64,000 bases of DNA from Rhizobium sullae. GTDB lineage: Bacteria > Pseudomonadota > Alphaproteobacteria > Rhizobiales > Rhizobiaceae. The position numbers and the translations under genes are program-made. Where the stretch lies: contig NZ_CP104143.1 in the NCBI RefSeq assembly GCF_025200715.1, positions 2,604,001-2,668,000 of the forward strand. Direction: 5' to 3'. The notes below the pieces were generated by a model, which saw nothing but the letters and a program-made list of their open reading frames with translations, was not told the DNA's origin and did no database searches. This document shows positions 18,940 to 27,136 of the stretch, in pieces (position 1 is the stretch's first letter; each line of letters begins with the position of its first letter).

Positions 18940-19566
18940 TCAGCCCGCAGGGCGCACGCCGAGCAACTCCTCCACCTGCATGGCGAGCCGATCAGGATCG
19001 GAACCCACCGTGCGAAGACGGAGCTCAGGATTCTCCGGCGGCTCGTAGGGGGAGCTGATTCCAGTGAAGTTTTTGATCTCGCCGGTGATCGCGCGCTTAT
19101 AGAGCCCCTTCGGATCGCGCCTGGCGCATTCCTCTATCGGTGTGTCGATGAATACTTCGAAGAAGTCGCCTTTTTCCATCATCGCGCGTGCGAGCTGGCG
19201 CTCGGCGCGAAAAGGCGAGATGAAGGAGACGAGCACAATTAATCCGGCATCGGCCATCAGCTTGGCCACTTCCGCAACGCGCCGGATGTTTTCGACGCGG
19301 TCTTCAGTGGTGAAGCCAAGATCGCGGTTGAGGCCATGGCGAATATTGTCGCCATCCAGCACGTAGGTGTAACGGCCTTTAGCGTGGAGCAGCTTCTCGA
19401 GACTATTTGCAACAGTCGACTTGCCTGAGCCTGAAAGCCCGGTGAACCATACGACCGCAGGCCGCTGGTTCATCAGGACGGCACGCGACCCGCGATTGAT
19501 CTCAAGAGCCTGCCAGCGAATATTTTCCGCTCGACACATATTGGCATCGATGGTCCGATTGGTCAT
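18940..19566 (-). CDS. cysC: APS kinase (CysC), remnant of a truncated CysN-CysC/NodQ fusion
   Basis: A 208-residue adenylylsulfate kinase that phosphorylates APS to PAPS. P-loop [19 protein letters not shown], the phospho-serine loop [10 protein letters not shown], and KGLYK with ISSPYEPP are all intact, so the domain should be active. Upstream of the chosen start the same frame continues to about 19635 as [20 protein letters not shown], the C-terminal end of a CysN GTPase (ATP sulfurylase large subunit). The N-terminal roughly 450 residues of that fusion are gone, and the homology stops at about 19640. What remains is a free APS kinase with a short CysN tail. Whether it is expressed is unclear, since its own promoter is lost. 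Confidence 0.85.
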   Translation of the reverse strand: MTNRTIDANMCRAENIRWQALEINRGSRAVLMNQRPAVVWFTGLSGSGKSTVANSLEKLLHAKGRYTYVLDGDNIRHGLNRDLGFTTEDRVENIRRVAEVAKLMADAGLIVLVSFISPFRAERQLARAMMEKGDFFEVFIDTPIEECARRDPKGLYKRAITGEIKNFTGISSPYEPPENPELRLRTVGSDPDRLAMQVEELLGVRPAG

Positions 19567-19662
19567 CCGGTCGATCAGAATGAAATTGCCGGTGATGCGA
19601 TTGCCGCGATGGCTGTCGAAGGCGATTGGCGGGTCACGGGCGCTCCTATGCGACGGTGCGAG

Positions 19663-19680
19663 GCGGGCCTTGCGGCCCGC
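19663..19680 (-). terminator. Hairpin between MHS transporter and cysC
   Basis: Perfect 7-bp GC stem (GCGGGCC / GGCCCGC) with a TTGC loop, 16 bases after the transporter's stop codon. It also marks the boundary where CysN homology ends. Confidence 0.5.
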
Positions 19681-19695
19681 ACACGGACAACCTTG

Positions 19696-21024
19696 TTACG
19701 ATCCGGTACTAGGCTCGACCGGCTCCCAGATGCTTATTCTGCGGGTCTCGGGCATCAGGAAGAGGGCGAGCAGGAAGCATACGGCAGGAACCGCGATCGG
19801 GTAGATCAGCGCGTAGCCGATGCTGCCGGTGGCCGCGAACGCCGCCGAGGTGATGAACGGCACCAATCCGCCGCCCCAGCCATTGCCGATGTGATACGGC
19901 ACCGATACCGACGTGTACCGGATCCTGCCGGGGAAGTATTCCGCCAGGAACGCTCCGACCGGGCCATATACCATCCCGACATAGCAAACGAGGATGAAGA
20001 TGATGAAGATCGCGGCCGGGAAGTTGATGTTGTCAGGCTGCGTGACTGTTCCCAGCCACAAATACAGCGGATAGTACGTGATCGCGGCGAGCAGCATGCC
20101 TCCGAGAATCACTGGCTTGCGGCCGACAATGTCTGACAGCCAGCCAAAAAAGATCAGACTCGGCGTTGCAATGAGCAGCGCAGCTCCCACGATGTAGGAC
20201 GAGGTCAGCGAGTCCACCTTGGAAACCTGCTGCAGGAAGTACAAAGCCCAAAACTGGCCGCTGTACCAGACCACTCCTTGCCCGATCAGCACGATGGTCG
20301 CGATCCCGACGTATTGGATGTTGGCACTGAGGAAGGCTTCCTTCCAGGGATTTCGGGTCATCTGTCCCTTAGCCTTGATCTCCTGGAAGATCGGTGTCTC
20401 CCGGAGCTGAAGCCGGATATAGATTGCAATGGCTACCAGCAGGAAGGATACCAGGAACGGAATGCGCCACGCCCATTCGTCGAAGACCTCATTGCCGAAA
20501 TACGTGCGCGTCGCGATGATCACGGCCAGCGACACCACGATCCCGAGAGTTGGAGAGGTCTGAAGCCAACCTGTGTAGTAGCCGCGGCGTTCGTCGGGGA
20601 CATGCTCGGCGACGTAGGTGATGGCCCCGCCATACTCGCCGCCCAGGCACAAGCCCTGGACCATCCGCAGGCCGAAGAGGAGGAATGCGGCGGTCAGCCC
20701 GATCGCCTGATAGCTCGGTATCAAGCCGATGGCGCCTGTGCCCAACCCCATGCCGCTGAGCGTGATGAGGAACGTGTATTTGCGGCCGACCCGGTCGCCC
20801 ATCCAGCCGAAGAGGAACGCCCCCAAGGGACGGATCAGGAATCCTGCGGTGAACAGCGCAATCGTACTCAGCAGAGCTGCAACCGGGTTGGATTGCTCAA
20901 AGAACTTCACCGAAAGCACGGCGGCCAAGCTTCCGAAGATATAGAAGTCATACCATTCGATGATGTTTCCTACCGACGCGGCAACGATCACACGGCGGAA
21001 ATCCTTTGGGACTTGAGTGGGCAT
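19696..21024 (-). CDS. MHS-family MFS metabolite:H+ symporter
   Basis: 442 residues, 12 predicted membrane helices. Family signatures: ASVGNIIEWYDFYIFGSLAA at the first helix, RPLGAFLFGWMGDRVGRKYT in the helix 2-3 loop, and RMVQGLCLGGEYGGAITYVA in helix 4. MHS proteins import organic acids, shikimate, proline/betaine, ketoglutarate or sulfonates by proton symport; the substrate is not shown by the sequence. The start at 21024 places the first helix near residue 20. No regulator or enzyme is linked to it; its downstream side is the truncated CysNC breakpoint, so it may have arrived with the rearrangement. Confidence 0.88.
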   Translation of the reverse strand: MPTQVPKDFRRVIVAASVGNIIEWYDFYIFGSLAAVLSVKFFEQSNPVAALLSTIALFTAGFLIRPLGAFLFGWMGDRVGRKYTFLITLSGMGLGTGAIGLIPSYQAIGLTAAFLLFGLRMVQGLCLGGEYGGAITYVAEHVPDERRGYYTGWLQTSPTLGIVVSLAVIIATRTYFGNEVFDEWAWRIPFLVSFLLVAIAIYIRLQLRETPIFQEIKAKGQMTRNPWKEAFLSANIQYVGIATIVLIGQGVVWYSGQFWALYFLQQVSKVDSLTSSYIVGAALLIATPSLIFFGWLSDIVGRKPVILGGMLLAAITYYPLYLWLGTVTQPDNINFPAAIFIIFILVCYVGMVYGPVGAFLAEYFPGRIRYTSVSVPYHIGNGWGGGLVPFITSAAFAATGSIGYALIYPIAVPAVCFLLALFLMPETRRISIWEPVEPSTGS

Positions 21025-21143
21025 GTTTTCGTCCTCCCATTCAACATCGCCCCCCAATTTTCGTACTTTAGCACGAAAATAGCCTGAAGCCGAGCGGACC
21101 TACTCTTCAGTCACCGCCGCAAGGTACCGGCGAATGACCAACG

Positions 21144-21908
21144 TCAGTTCGCCGGTTCGACTGGCGTCTCGGTGACGATCGTCACGGTTGTCGTTTCCGT
21201 GGCTGCCGGCTCCTCAACGGTATCCACGATCTCCGGCTCGGGGAGCGTTTCGCGAATCTCATCGATCTTGCCGACGGCCGGCCCCACGCCAAGGATTTCC
21301 TTTGCTTCTGCAAGGGCATCGTCGCTCACGACCCCTCCCTTCGTGAAGCCCGCAAGAGCCTCGCGCAGCGCCTCATCGCTCAGTTCGGGATCCGTCGGAA
21401 GCACATCCGGCCCGCTTACCTTTTCGAATTCCGCATATGCCATCACATAGTCGGCAACAGGGGCCAGCCGCGGGTCGTTGGAATTCATGTAGGCGTGATA
21501 ATTGCGGTTCAACGAACTCAGGCCAGCCGTATCTGATTTGGCGCTCCTCAGACTTGCCTTTGCAGCATTGCCGGCCTTCGCGGGCTTACCCGCCTTTACG
21601 GCCTTGCTGGGTTTCTTGTCGTGAAAGAAAAGCGATTCGAGCGTCGGCGTGCTTGCAGTCCCAGTCTTGGAACTCGCCTTCGAATGCGCGTTGCCAGACT
21701 TGCCATGGTTCGAACCGGCGCTGCCATGGCTGCCTCCGTTGCCATTCCCATTGCCGTTGCCATTCCCATTCCCACCCCCGGAATTGCCGTTGCCATTTCC
21801 GCCCTTGGCGAAGGCCACATCCGATATCCCCAGCGAGGCGCCCGCCAGTGGAGCGACGGTCATGGCGAGCGCGAGGATGCTCCGGCCGACAAGTTTCCTG
21901 ATAGGCAT
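21144..21908 (-). CDS. Exported Gly/Asn-rich protein A of the 21-25 kb two-component locus
   Basis: 254 residues. Signal peptide (LALAMTVAPLAGASLGISDVAFA), then about 35 residues of Gly-Asn repeats, a basic Ser/Lys/Ala stretch (KASSKTG, KAVKAGKPAKAG), and a folded-looking C-terminal half with LNRNYHAYMNSNDPRLAPVA. That last segment resembles a motif seen in other rhizobial exported Gly/Asn-rich proteins of unknown function. The tail is acidic and Thr/Val-rich. GGAGACAATCAC just before the ATG is a good ribosome site. It is transcribed away from the histidine kinase gene, and the palindrome GGACTTAAGTCC at 22036 lies between the two. Function unknown. Confidence 0.75.
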   Translation of the reverse strand: MPIRKLVGRSILALAMTVAPLAGASLGISDVAFAKGGNGNGNSGGGNGNGNGNGNGNGGSHGSAGSNHGKSGNAHSKASSKTGTASTPTLESLFFHDKKPSKAVKAGKPAKAGNAAKASLRSAKSDTAGLSSLNRNYHAYMNSNDPRLAPVADYVMAYAEFEKVSGPDVLPTDPELSDEALREALAGFTKGGVVSDDALAEAKEILGVGPAVGKIDEIRETLPEPEIVDTVEEPAATETTTVTIVTETPVEPAN

Positions 21909-22035
21909 GTGATTGTCTCCTTGTTGAAGCAGCGATGCAAATCGCGGTCGCTGCAGATGAGCGGCATCAGTGGGGCGACAATAGCTCGCGCAGCGGCGCG
22001 ATTCCATGATCCTCAGACCAATGCCGCGGCGGTTA

Positions 22036-22047
22036 GGACTTAAGTCC
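22036..22047. promoter_or_regulatory. Perfect palindrome GGACTTAAGTCC, candidate response-regulator site
   Basis: A 12-bp perfect palindrome in the divergent region between protein A and the histidine kinase gene. The 18 bases from 22032 match 15 of 18 bases of a site at 24927-24944, in the region upstream of the second Gly/Asn-rich gene. Confidence 0.5.
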
Positions 22048-22180
22048 GATGGAGGGATTCCAAACGTCTGATAGTCGGGGCAGGACGAGCTCACCATTGA
22101 CCGCCGCAGCGGAGACGGTAGGCTGTCTGCCAGATCGAAACGGGTCGCCCAGTTTATGCGACCAATCCCCGAGAATACTC

Positions 22181-23578
22181 GTGCGTCGGCCCAACCTGAT
22201 TTCAAAGTGGAATTCGCAGTCGCTGGCCAAGCAGTTCCTGGTCATTGGCGGCGTCGTCTCGATCGTGGCGATGCTCCTGGTCGGGGCGTTCGTGACACGT
22301 ATGATCGAAGACGCCGTTACACGCAATTCTGCCGCAACGACCGCCCTTTACGTGGACAGTGTCGTTGCTCCGCTGCTGCCTGACATGCAGACGAGCGAGG
22401 CGCTTGACGACACGGTCGCGAGAGCTCTGGACGAGACGCTCGGGCAAGGTGCGCTCGGAGACCGGCTTTTGTCATTCCGTTTGTGGCGGTCGGACGGAAC
22501 CGTTCTCTATTCGAACGACAGGGCCATGGTCGGGAAGAGGTTCCCGCTTAGCGATGAACTCAAGACGGCCTTTGCCGGCAAGATGGCGGCGCAATTCAAC
22601 GACCTCGATGATGTCGAGGACGAGACAGAACGCCTGGCCGGAAAACCGCTTTTGGAGATCTATAACCCTGTCCTTCAGCCCTGGTCGGGACAGGTGGTCG
22701 CCGTCTCCGAGTTTTACGAGATTGCCTACGACTTCCAGCACAGCCTGAACCGGGCCCGGCTTCATACGTGGCTCGCCGTGGCAGGCTTTACGCTCGTGTT
22801 CTTTGCCACGCTATCTGCGATTGTTCTAAGGGGCAGCCGGACGATCGAAAACCAGCGTCACGCGTTAAGGCAGCGGATTGACGATCTGTCCGCCCTACTC
22901 GCCCAGAACGAGGCTCTCCGGGAGCGTGTCCAGCGCGCGTCCGAGCGTGTCACGGCGTTGAACGAGAGCCATCTGCGGCGCATCGGCGCTGATCTTCACG
23001 ATGGCCCGGCCCAGCTTATAGCCTATGCGTCGCTTCGGCTGGATAGTCGCACCGTCGTCGGCTCCCCGACCTCTCCGGCCAGGCGCGAGCAGGAGATCGC
23101 GTCCATCAAGGCAAGCCTCGACGAGGCCATGCACGAAATCCGCACGATTTGCAGCGGTCTGGTCTTGCCGCAGATCGAGGCTGCGAGTCTTTCGGAAATA
23201 TTGGAGCGGAGTGTTCACGCGCATCGGCAGAGAACCGGAACGGTGGTCGACTTGGTCACATCCAGCACATCTGTTTGTCTGTCGCCGTCTGCGAAGATAT
23301 GCGTCTACCGTTTCGTCCAGGAGGCGCTGAATAACGCGCATCGTCACGGCGGCGGTGGCCAGCACGTTATTCAACGCCTGCAGGGAAGGTGCGTCACTGT
23401 GGAGGTTGCAGACGATGGGCCGGGTTTCAACCCTGACGACGTCGGGCCTACCAGCCTTGGGCTTGCAGGCCTCAGGGAACGCGTTGAAAGTCTTGGCGGT
23501 ACGTTCGAGATCACATCCGCGGCGCCAGGCACGATCGTCAGAATGACACTGAATACTGAGGAGGCCGAGCAAGTATGA
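22181..23578 (+). CDS. NarX/DegS-type sensor histidine kinase (HisKA_3)
   Basis: 465 residues from the chosen GTG. A first membrane helix at about residues 20-42, a periplasmic sensor domain of about 150 residues with no recognised family, and a second helix near 195-215 are followed by a coiled coil. The phosphoacceptor motif is HLRRIGADLHDGPAQL (His near 271), and the HATPase domain has ALNNAHRHG and DDGPGF. This HisKA_3 type pairs with NarL/LuxR regulators, and its partner gene overlaps its stop by 4 bases. The frame is open back to an ATG at 22049, but that ATG is only two bases from the palindrome and lacks a ribosome site, so the true start is uncertain. Confidence 0.85.
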   Translation: MRRPNLISKWNSQSLAKQFLVIGGVVSIVAMLLVGAFVTRMIEDAVTRNSAATTALYVDSVVAPLLPDMQTSEALDDTVARALDETLGQGALGDRLLSFRLWRSDGTVLYSNDRAMVGKRFPLSDELKTAFAGKMAAQFNDLDDVEDETERLAGKPLLEIYNPVLQPWSGQVVAVSEFYEIAYDFQHSLNRARLHTWLAVAGFTLVFFATLSAIVLRGSRTIENQRHALRQRIDDLSALLAQNEALRERVQRASERVTALNESHLRRIGADLHDGPAQLIAYASLRLDSRTVVGSPTSPARREQEIASIKASLDEAMHEIRTICSGLVLPQIEAASLSEILERSVHAHRQRTGTVVDLVTSSTSVCLSPSAKICVYRFVQEALNNAHRHGGGGQHVIQRLQGRCVTVEVADDGPGFNPDDVGPTSLGLAGLRERVESLGGTFEITSAAPGTIVRMTLNTEEAEQV

Positions 23579-24225
23579 GCGAAAAGATACGGGTCGCGGT
23601 TATCGACGATCATCCGTTGTTTAGAGAGGGCGTAACGAGGAGCTTGTCGGAGATCGACGGCTTCGAGGTGGTTGCCGAAGGCGGATCGAGGGATGACGCG
23701 TTGCGAATTGCAGAGAACCTGCAGCCTGACGTCATGCTCATCGACATTTCCATGCCCGGCGGGGGACTGAATGCGATTGATCCGATCCTTGAAGTATCAC
23801 CGTCGCAGAAGATCATTATGTTGACGGTCTCTGAAGCCAACGACGACGTTACCGGCGCCTTGAAAGCGGGGGCGAAAGGTTATGTTCTCAAGGGTGTCGG
23901 CTCCAGGGCGCTTGCCGACATCATCCGTACGGTGGCTGCGGGGGACGGATATGTCGCGCCGACGCTGTCCGCCAAGTTGCTTCACAATCCACCCCCGTCT
24001 TCTGATGCTGACGCAATTGCGGCGCTTACCGCACGCGAGCACGAAGTTCTGAGCCTCGTCGCGACAGGACTTAGCAATAAGGAGGTGGCCAGAAAACTCG
24101 ACCTGCACGAGAAAACGATCAAGCATCACATGACACAGGTCATGGCGAAACTTGACGTCAATAACAGGACCGAGGCGGCGATGGTCCTTCGCGATGCCGT
24201 TGATCGAAAGCTGGTCAGGGACTGA
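23575..24225 (+). CDS. NarL/LuxR-family response regulator
   Basis: 216 residues: receiver domain (VIDDHPLFREG, phosphorylated Asp57 in MLIDISMPGGG, Lys in KGYVLKG) and a LuxR-type helix-turn-helix (LTAREHEVLSLVATGLSNKE, then KTIKHHMTQVMAKLDVNNRT). It overlaps the kinase gene by 4 bases, so the pair is coupled. Its stop overlaps the end of the convergent Gly/Asn-rich gene by 11 bases. Candidate binding sites are the RGACTwwvGTCC palindromes at 22036, 24909 and 24931, which lie in the control regions of both Gly/Asn-rich genes; this assignment is inference. Confidence 0.93.
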   Translation: MSEKIRVAVIDDHPLFREGVTRSLSEIDGFEVVAEGGSRDDALRIAENLQPDVMLIDISMPGGGLNAIDPILEVSPSQKIIMLTVSEANDDVTGALKAGAKGYVLKGVGSRALADIIRTVAAGDGYVAPTLSAKLLHNPPPSSDADAIAALTAREHEVLSLVATGLSNKEVARKLDLHEKTIKHHMTQVMAKLDVNNRTEAAMVLRDAVDRKLVRD

Positions 24226-24664
24226 ACGACCGAAGCCGCTTTACATCATCAAAGGTGGCGCGCCGATTGACGATCGTGCGTCCTTTCGCGTCCTTCATGA
24301 CGTAGCGTCCCCTTTTGATCTCCTCGCTCATTCCATCGACGTGACGCACTTCGAGCGAGGAGTTGTCGCTTGTCGTAGCTGATGCACCAGAGTTCTTTCC
24401 GGAAGAGCCGTTGCTCGAGCCGCTGTTCCCATTGCCGCTGCTGTTTCCATTCCCTCCGCCGTTGCCTCCGCCATTGCCTCCGCCGTTGCCATTGCCCCCG
24501 CCGTTGCCACCCCCATTCCCGTTGTTTCCACTCTTGGCCAGAGCAGACTGGGCGGTCACGCCGAATGCGGATCCGGCAATTTCGATCTTGTAGGGAAGAA
24601 CCGAAAGGGAAGCGCCGACCGAAGCCCAACACAAGATGGCTAGAAAATTCCGACGCGTAGTCAT
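24215..24664 (-). CDS. Exported Gly/Asn-rich protein B of the two-component locus
   Basis: 149 residues. The N-terminus (MTTRRNFLAILCWASVGASL) carries two arginines before a hydrophobic stretch, a Tat- or Sec-type signal. About 35 residues of GNGGGN repeats and a Ser/Gly linker follow. The C-terminal 45 residues form a compact conserved module (VRHVDGMSEEIKRGRYVMKD, then GRTIVNRRATFDDVKRL) found in many Rhizobiales exported proteins of unknown role. It converges on the response regulator and overlaps it by 11 bases. Despite little identity, its build (signal, Gly/Asn run, basic C-terminal module) mirrors protein A at 21144-21908. Confidence 0.75.
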   Translation of the reverse strand: MTTRRNFLAILCWASVGASLSVLPYKIEIAGSAFGVTAQSALAKSGNNGNGGGNGGGNGNGGGNGGGNGGGNGNSSGNGNSGSSNGSSGKNSGASATTSDNSSLEVRHVDGMSEEIKRGRYVMKDAKGRTIVNRRATFDDVKRLRSFSP

Positions 24665-25044
24665 CGCTGTTACCTGACGCGGGTCAGCACCCACATCCTT
24701 TGTGATAATTAAAGGGCGCACTTGGAGCAATGGCGGACATTCGGCTCGAGACGGCGGGCAAAACCTGCTGAGCAAATTTACGTGCAGCCAAGATTCGAAG
24801 CCGAAAAACTCCAGCCCAAGCTCCATGAGATTGCTCATGTCGGATGCTGGCCGTCAACCCTCGATACGCCGGATTGAAGGTCATCAGACCTTTCCCATGG
24901 GCGGGATCAGACTTTCGTCCGCTAGCGTTAAGACTAAGGTCCGAGGACAGACGAGGACTTGGAGGGCATGATCAACCCACGAGAGATATGTGTTCGCGTA
25001 CTCTCGTTTTTCATGAAATTTAGGTCGGTGTTCCGGAGACCGCA
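24665..25044. other. Divergent region upstream of protein B
   Basis: 380 bases with no gene seen. Two copies of the RGACTwwvGTCC motif lie at 24909-24920 and 24931-24942, exactly 22 bp apart (two helical turns). Confidence 0.5.
24909..24944. promoter_or_regulatory. Tandem candidate response-regulator sites
   Basis: AGACTTTCGTCC (24909-24920) and AGACTAAGGTCC (24931-24942), each related to the perfect palindrome at 22036. Spacing of 22 bp puts them on the same face of the helix, as for cooperative binding of dimers. Confidence 0.45.
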
Positions 25045-25404
25045 ATGATCCCTCAATGGCAGGTGTTTCTGAACCGAGTCCATCCCCCGGGCGCGGTTGC
25101 AAGTTTCTCGGCTGCTGCGTTCGAACTTGCGATCGCAATCAACCTCCGTCTCGCCCTGAGACTCATCAAACCCACAGCGGAGTGTCTTGCCAGGGTCGAT
25201 GAGGTCTATGAGTGCGCAAAAGCCTACGGCGAGTTGCGGGAAGCCGGTTCAGCGTTTACCGTCAATGCGGAAAGAAAGTTGGCTGAGGCTTTAAAATTGC
25301 TGACGGCCGAAATGCGGGCGTGTGATCCTGAACGCAGGGCCGATGACATTCTTGTAGGGCCAACGTTGAGAGAGAAACCTGCCGATTCATTGAGCCAAAT
25401 ATAG
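25045..25404 (+). CDS. Hypothetical 119-residue protein
   Basis: An open frame with a GGAG ribosome site 6 bases before its ATG. The product looks mainly helical (ALRLIKPTAECLARVDEVYE; AERKLAEALKLLTAEMRACD), has no signal or membrane segment and matches no family I recognise. It starts about 100 bases from the tandem 24.9-kb motif, so it could share regulation with the two-component locus. Coding status is likely but not certain. Confidence 0.5.
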   Translation: MIPQWQVFLNRVHPPGAVASFSAAAFELAIAINLRLALRLIKPTAECLARVDEVYECAKAYGELREAGSAFTVNAERKLAEALKLLTAEMRACDPERRADDILVGPTLREKPADSLSQI

Positions 25405-25436
25405 GCCGAGGGCACGGAGTCGCCTTTGACGCCGTC

Positions 25437-25628
25437 CTACTGCTTCCGGGAGACGTGTTCCGGTTTTCCTTTTGTCTTGGTCGCGGCGAACTCCTCGAGC
25501 TGTTTCTCGCTCATGGATTCAACCATCTGCTTGGACGCCCCCTTAAGCTCGCTTTTCGGTATTTCGCCGCGCTTTGCTGCGAGAGCTGCTCCAGCCGCCT
25601 TCTGCTGTGCTTTGGATTTTGCTGGCAT
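25437..25628 (-). CDS. Small basic DUF3008 protein
   Basis: 63 residues, MPAKSKAQQKAAGAALAAKR followed by GEIPKSELKGASKQM and SMSEKQLEEFAATKTKGKP. This is the DUF3008 family, short lysine- and alanine-rich proteins common in alphaproteobacteria and of unknown function. A GGGAG ribosome site precedes the ATG. Single gene. Confidence 0.88.
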   Translation of the reverse strand: MPAKSKAQQKAAGAALAAKRGEIPKSELKGASKQMVESMSEKQLEEFAATKTKGKPEHVSRKQ

Positions 25629-25742
25629 GTCGGTTTCTCCCTTCCACGCTCAACTCCCGCCGGGAAGGATAGTTCCTGAGCCAGGTCGACCAGACGCCAG
25701 ACTAAGCTCGACCATGCCGGCTTGGTTGCTCGCGGAAACGCT

Positions 25743-26762
25743 TTACGGACGTACCGGCTGGCCGCTTTCGGCGGCGGCGAGAATGGCATCAATGAGGCGG
25801 TGAACCTTTAGCGCCTCGCGCCCGGTCACGCGCGGCTCGCCTCCATGCTCGATAGCGTCGAGGAAATCGGCAAGCACGGCGCGGTGATGGTCGTGCGGGA
25901 AGGCCATAGGATCGGCGCCGGCACCACCGGCTGCTTTGTCTTCGATTGAAATTTCGGTTCCATCGTGGAAGGAAGCGGCAAGACTTCGCCCGCCGAGGCG
26001 GGCCATGCCGCGGGTGCCGATGACGTCGATCTCGTCCGGATAACCGGGGTAGGCGCAGGTGGTGGCGCTCACCGTCCCGATTGCTCCGCTTGCGAAGCGG
26101 ATGGCCGCCATTGCCAGATCTTCCGTCTCCATGCGGTGCACCTTGCTGGTTGCCGCATAGGCTCTGACCTCCTCCGGAAGGCCGGCGAGCGAAACCAGAA
26201 GGTCAAGTGTGTGGATGGCCTGGGTGAGAAGCACGCCGCCGCCATCACGAGCCCGAGTGCCGCGTCCCGGCTGGTCATAATAGCTTTGCGGCCGCCAGTT
26301 GTGGAGGCGCGCCGAAGCGCTGGCGATCTCGCCGAGGCGCCCTTCATTGATCAGTCCCGCAAATGCCATGCTGACCGGACGAAAGCGATGCTGAAGAACG
26401 ATGCTAAGCTTTATCCCGGCATGCTCCGCCACCTCGACCAGCGCCCGCGCCCGCTCCTGCGTGATCTCCAGCGGCTTTTCGAGAAGCACGTGCTTGTGTG
26501 CTTCGGCTGCTCGCCGTACCAGTTCGAGGTGCGTATTGGGCGGCGTCAGGATCATGACCGCAACTATCGACGGGTCGCTGAATATCGTCTCGGCGTCGTC
26601 GCAAGTCAAAAAACCGTAGGTCTCTGAAAATGCTTTCCGCCTCGCAGGCGTCGGGCTGAAGGCGGCAGTGACCTCCACTCTGTCCTTAAGATCGAGCAGC
26701 CCTTTGGCATGCGGCGCTGCGGCCATGCCGAGACCGATCAACCCGATGCGCAATTTTGCCAT
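25743..26762 (-). CDS. Gfo/Idh/MocA-family NAD(P)-dependent oxidoreductase
   Basis: 339 residues. N-terminal Rossmann fold (LRIGLIGLGMAAAPHAKGLL) and the family's LEKPLEIT motif, with the catalytic-type lysine, near residue 97; the C-terminal domain shows HNWRPQSYYDQPGRGT and GGGVLLTQAIHTLDLL with the conserved histidine. Such enzymes oxidise or epimerise sugars, inositols and sugar acids. It is divergent from a TRAP operon (27137-30911), and a palindrome lies between the two. The pair is therefore likely one catabolic unit under the FadR-type regulator at 30138. Substrate unknown. Confidence 0.85.
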   Translation of the reverse strand: MAKLRIGLIGLGMAAAPHAKGLLDLKDRVEVTAAFSPTPARRKAFSETYGFLTCDDAETIFSDPSIVAVMILTPPNTHLELVRRAAEAHKHVLLEKPLEITQERARALVEVAEHAGIKLSIVLQHRFRPVSMAFAGLINEGRLGEIASASARLHNWRPQSYYDQPGRGTRARDGGGVLLTQAIHTLDLLVSLAGLPEEVRAYAATSKVHRMETEDLAMAAIRFASGAIGTVSATTCAYPGYPDEIDVIGTRGMARLGGRSLAASFHDGTEISIEDKAAGGAGADPMAFPHDHHRAVLADFLDAIEHGGEPRVTGREALKVHRLIDAILAAAESGQPVRP

Positions 26763-27136
26763 CTCAGTCCCTCCGTCAGCCCTTCAATCGATCAACACAG
26801 GAACGCCCGCATTCACCTGCTTGTCAATGTTGCGTTGTCGCCTCGTCTGCATGTTCCCTGCTTGTTTTTCTGCCGTACGGGGCGCAAGAATTCATCATAC
26901 AAGTACATAGGTTTTGTATGTTGACATTACATCTTGCTGGCCCTAGCCATAGAGGGCCGGTTGGAGGAGCGGCTTCCTAATTCGCGCAACTTCTCAATCG
27001 TGCCGGACCACCAGTGTCTGGTCGTGGACTATCGCCGGAAGGAGGCAAAGCGTGCAGGGGGACTTTTCCTTTGGACTCTCAAAGCAGGCGTACCGGCTCT
27101 GAAAAATTAAATCGTCATGCAAATCGGGAGGAGAGC
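26763..27136. other. Divergent control region of the oxidoreductase and TRAP operon
   Basis: 374 bases without a gene. It holds the inverted repeat at 26896-26920 and a TTGACA at 26921-26926 followed after 17 bases by a poor -10 (TAGCCA). GGGAGGAGA precedes the dctP ATG. Confidence 0.5.
26896..26920. promoter_or_regulatory. Candidate GntR operator CATACAA-N11-TTGTATG
   Basis: Perfect 7-bp arms spanning 25 bp, directly followed by a consensus -35 box (TTGACA at 26921). Binding there would block the promoter. The likely ligand is the FadR-type GntR encoded at 30138-30911. Confidence 0.5.

Noticed and set aside
22049-22180. ATG at 22049 as the histidine kinase start
   Set aside because: It lies two bases from the palindrome, has no ribosome site and adds 44 residues without homology; GTG at 22181 is closer to the first membrane helix, though it too lacks a strong ribosome site.
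24400-24530. Tandem short repeats in the Gly/Asn-rich gene, checked as a possible CRISPR or tandem repeat array
   Set aside because: The repeats follow the codon frame (Gly-Asn codons) with no spacers; a protein low-complexity run. The same applies at 21720-21800.
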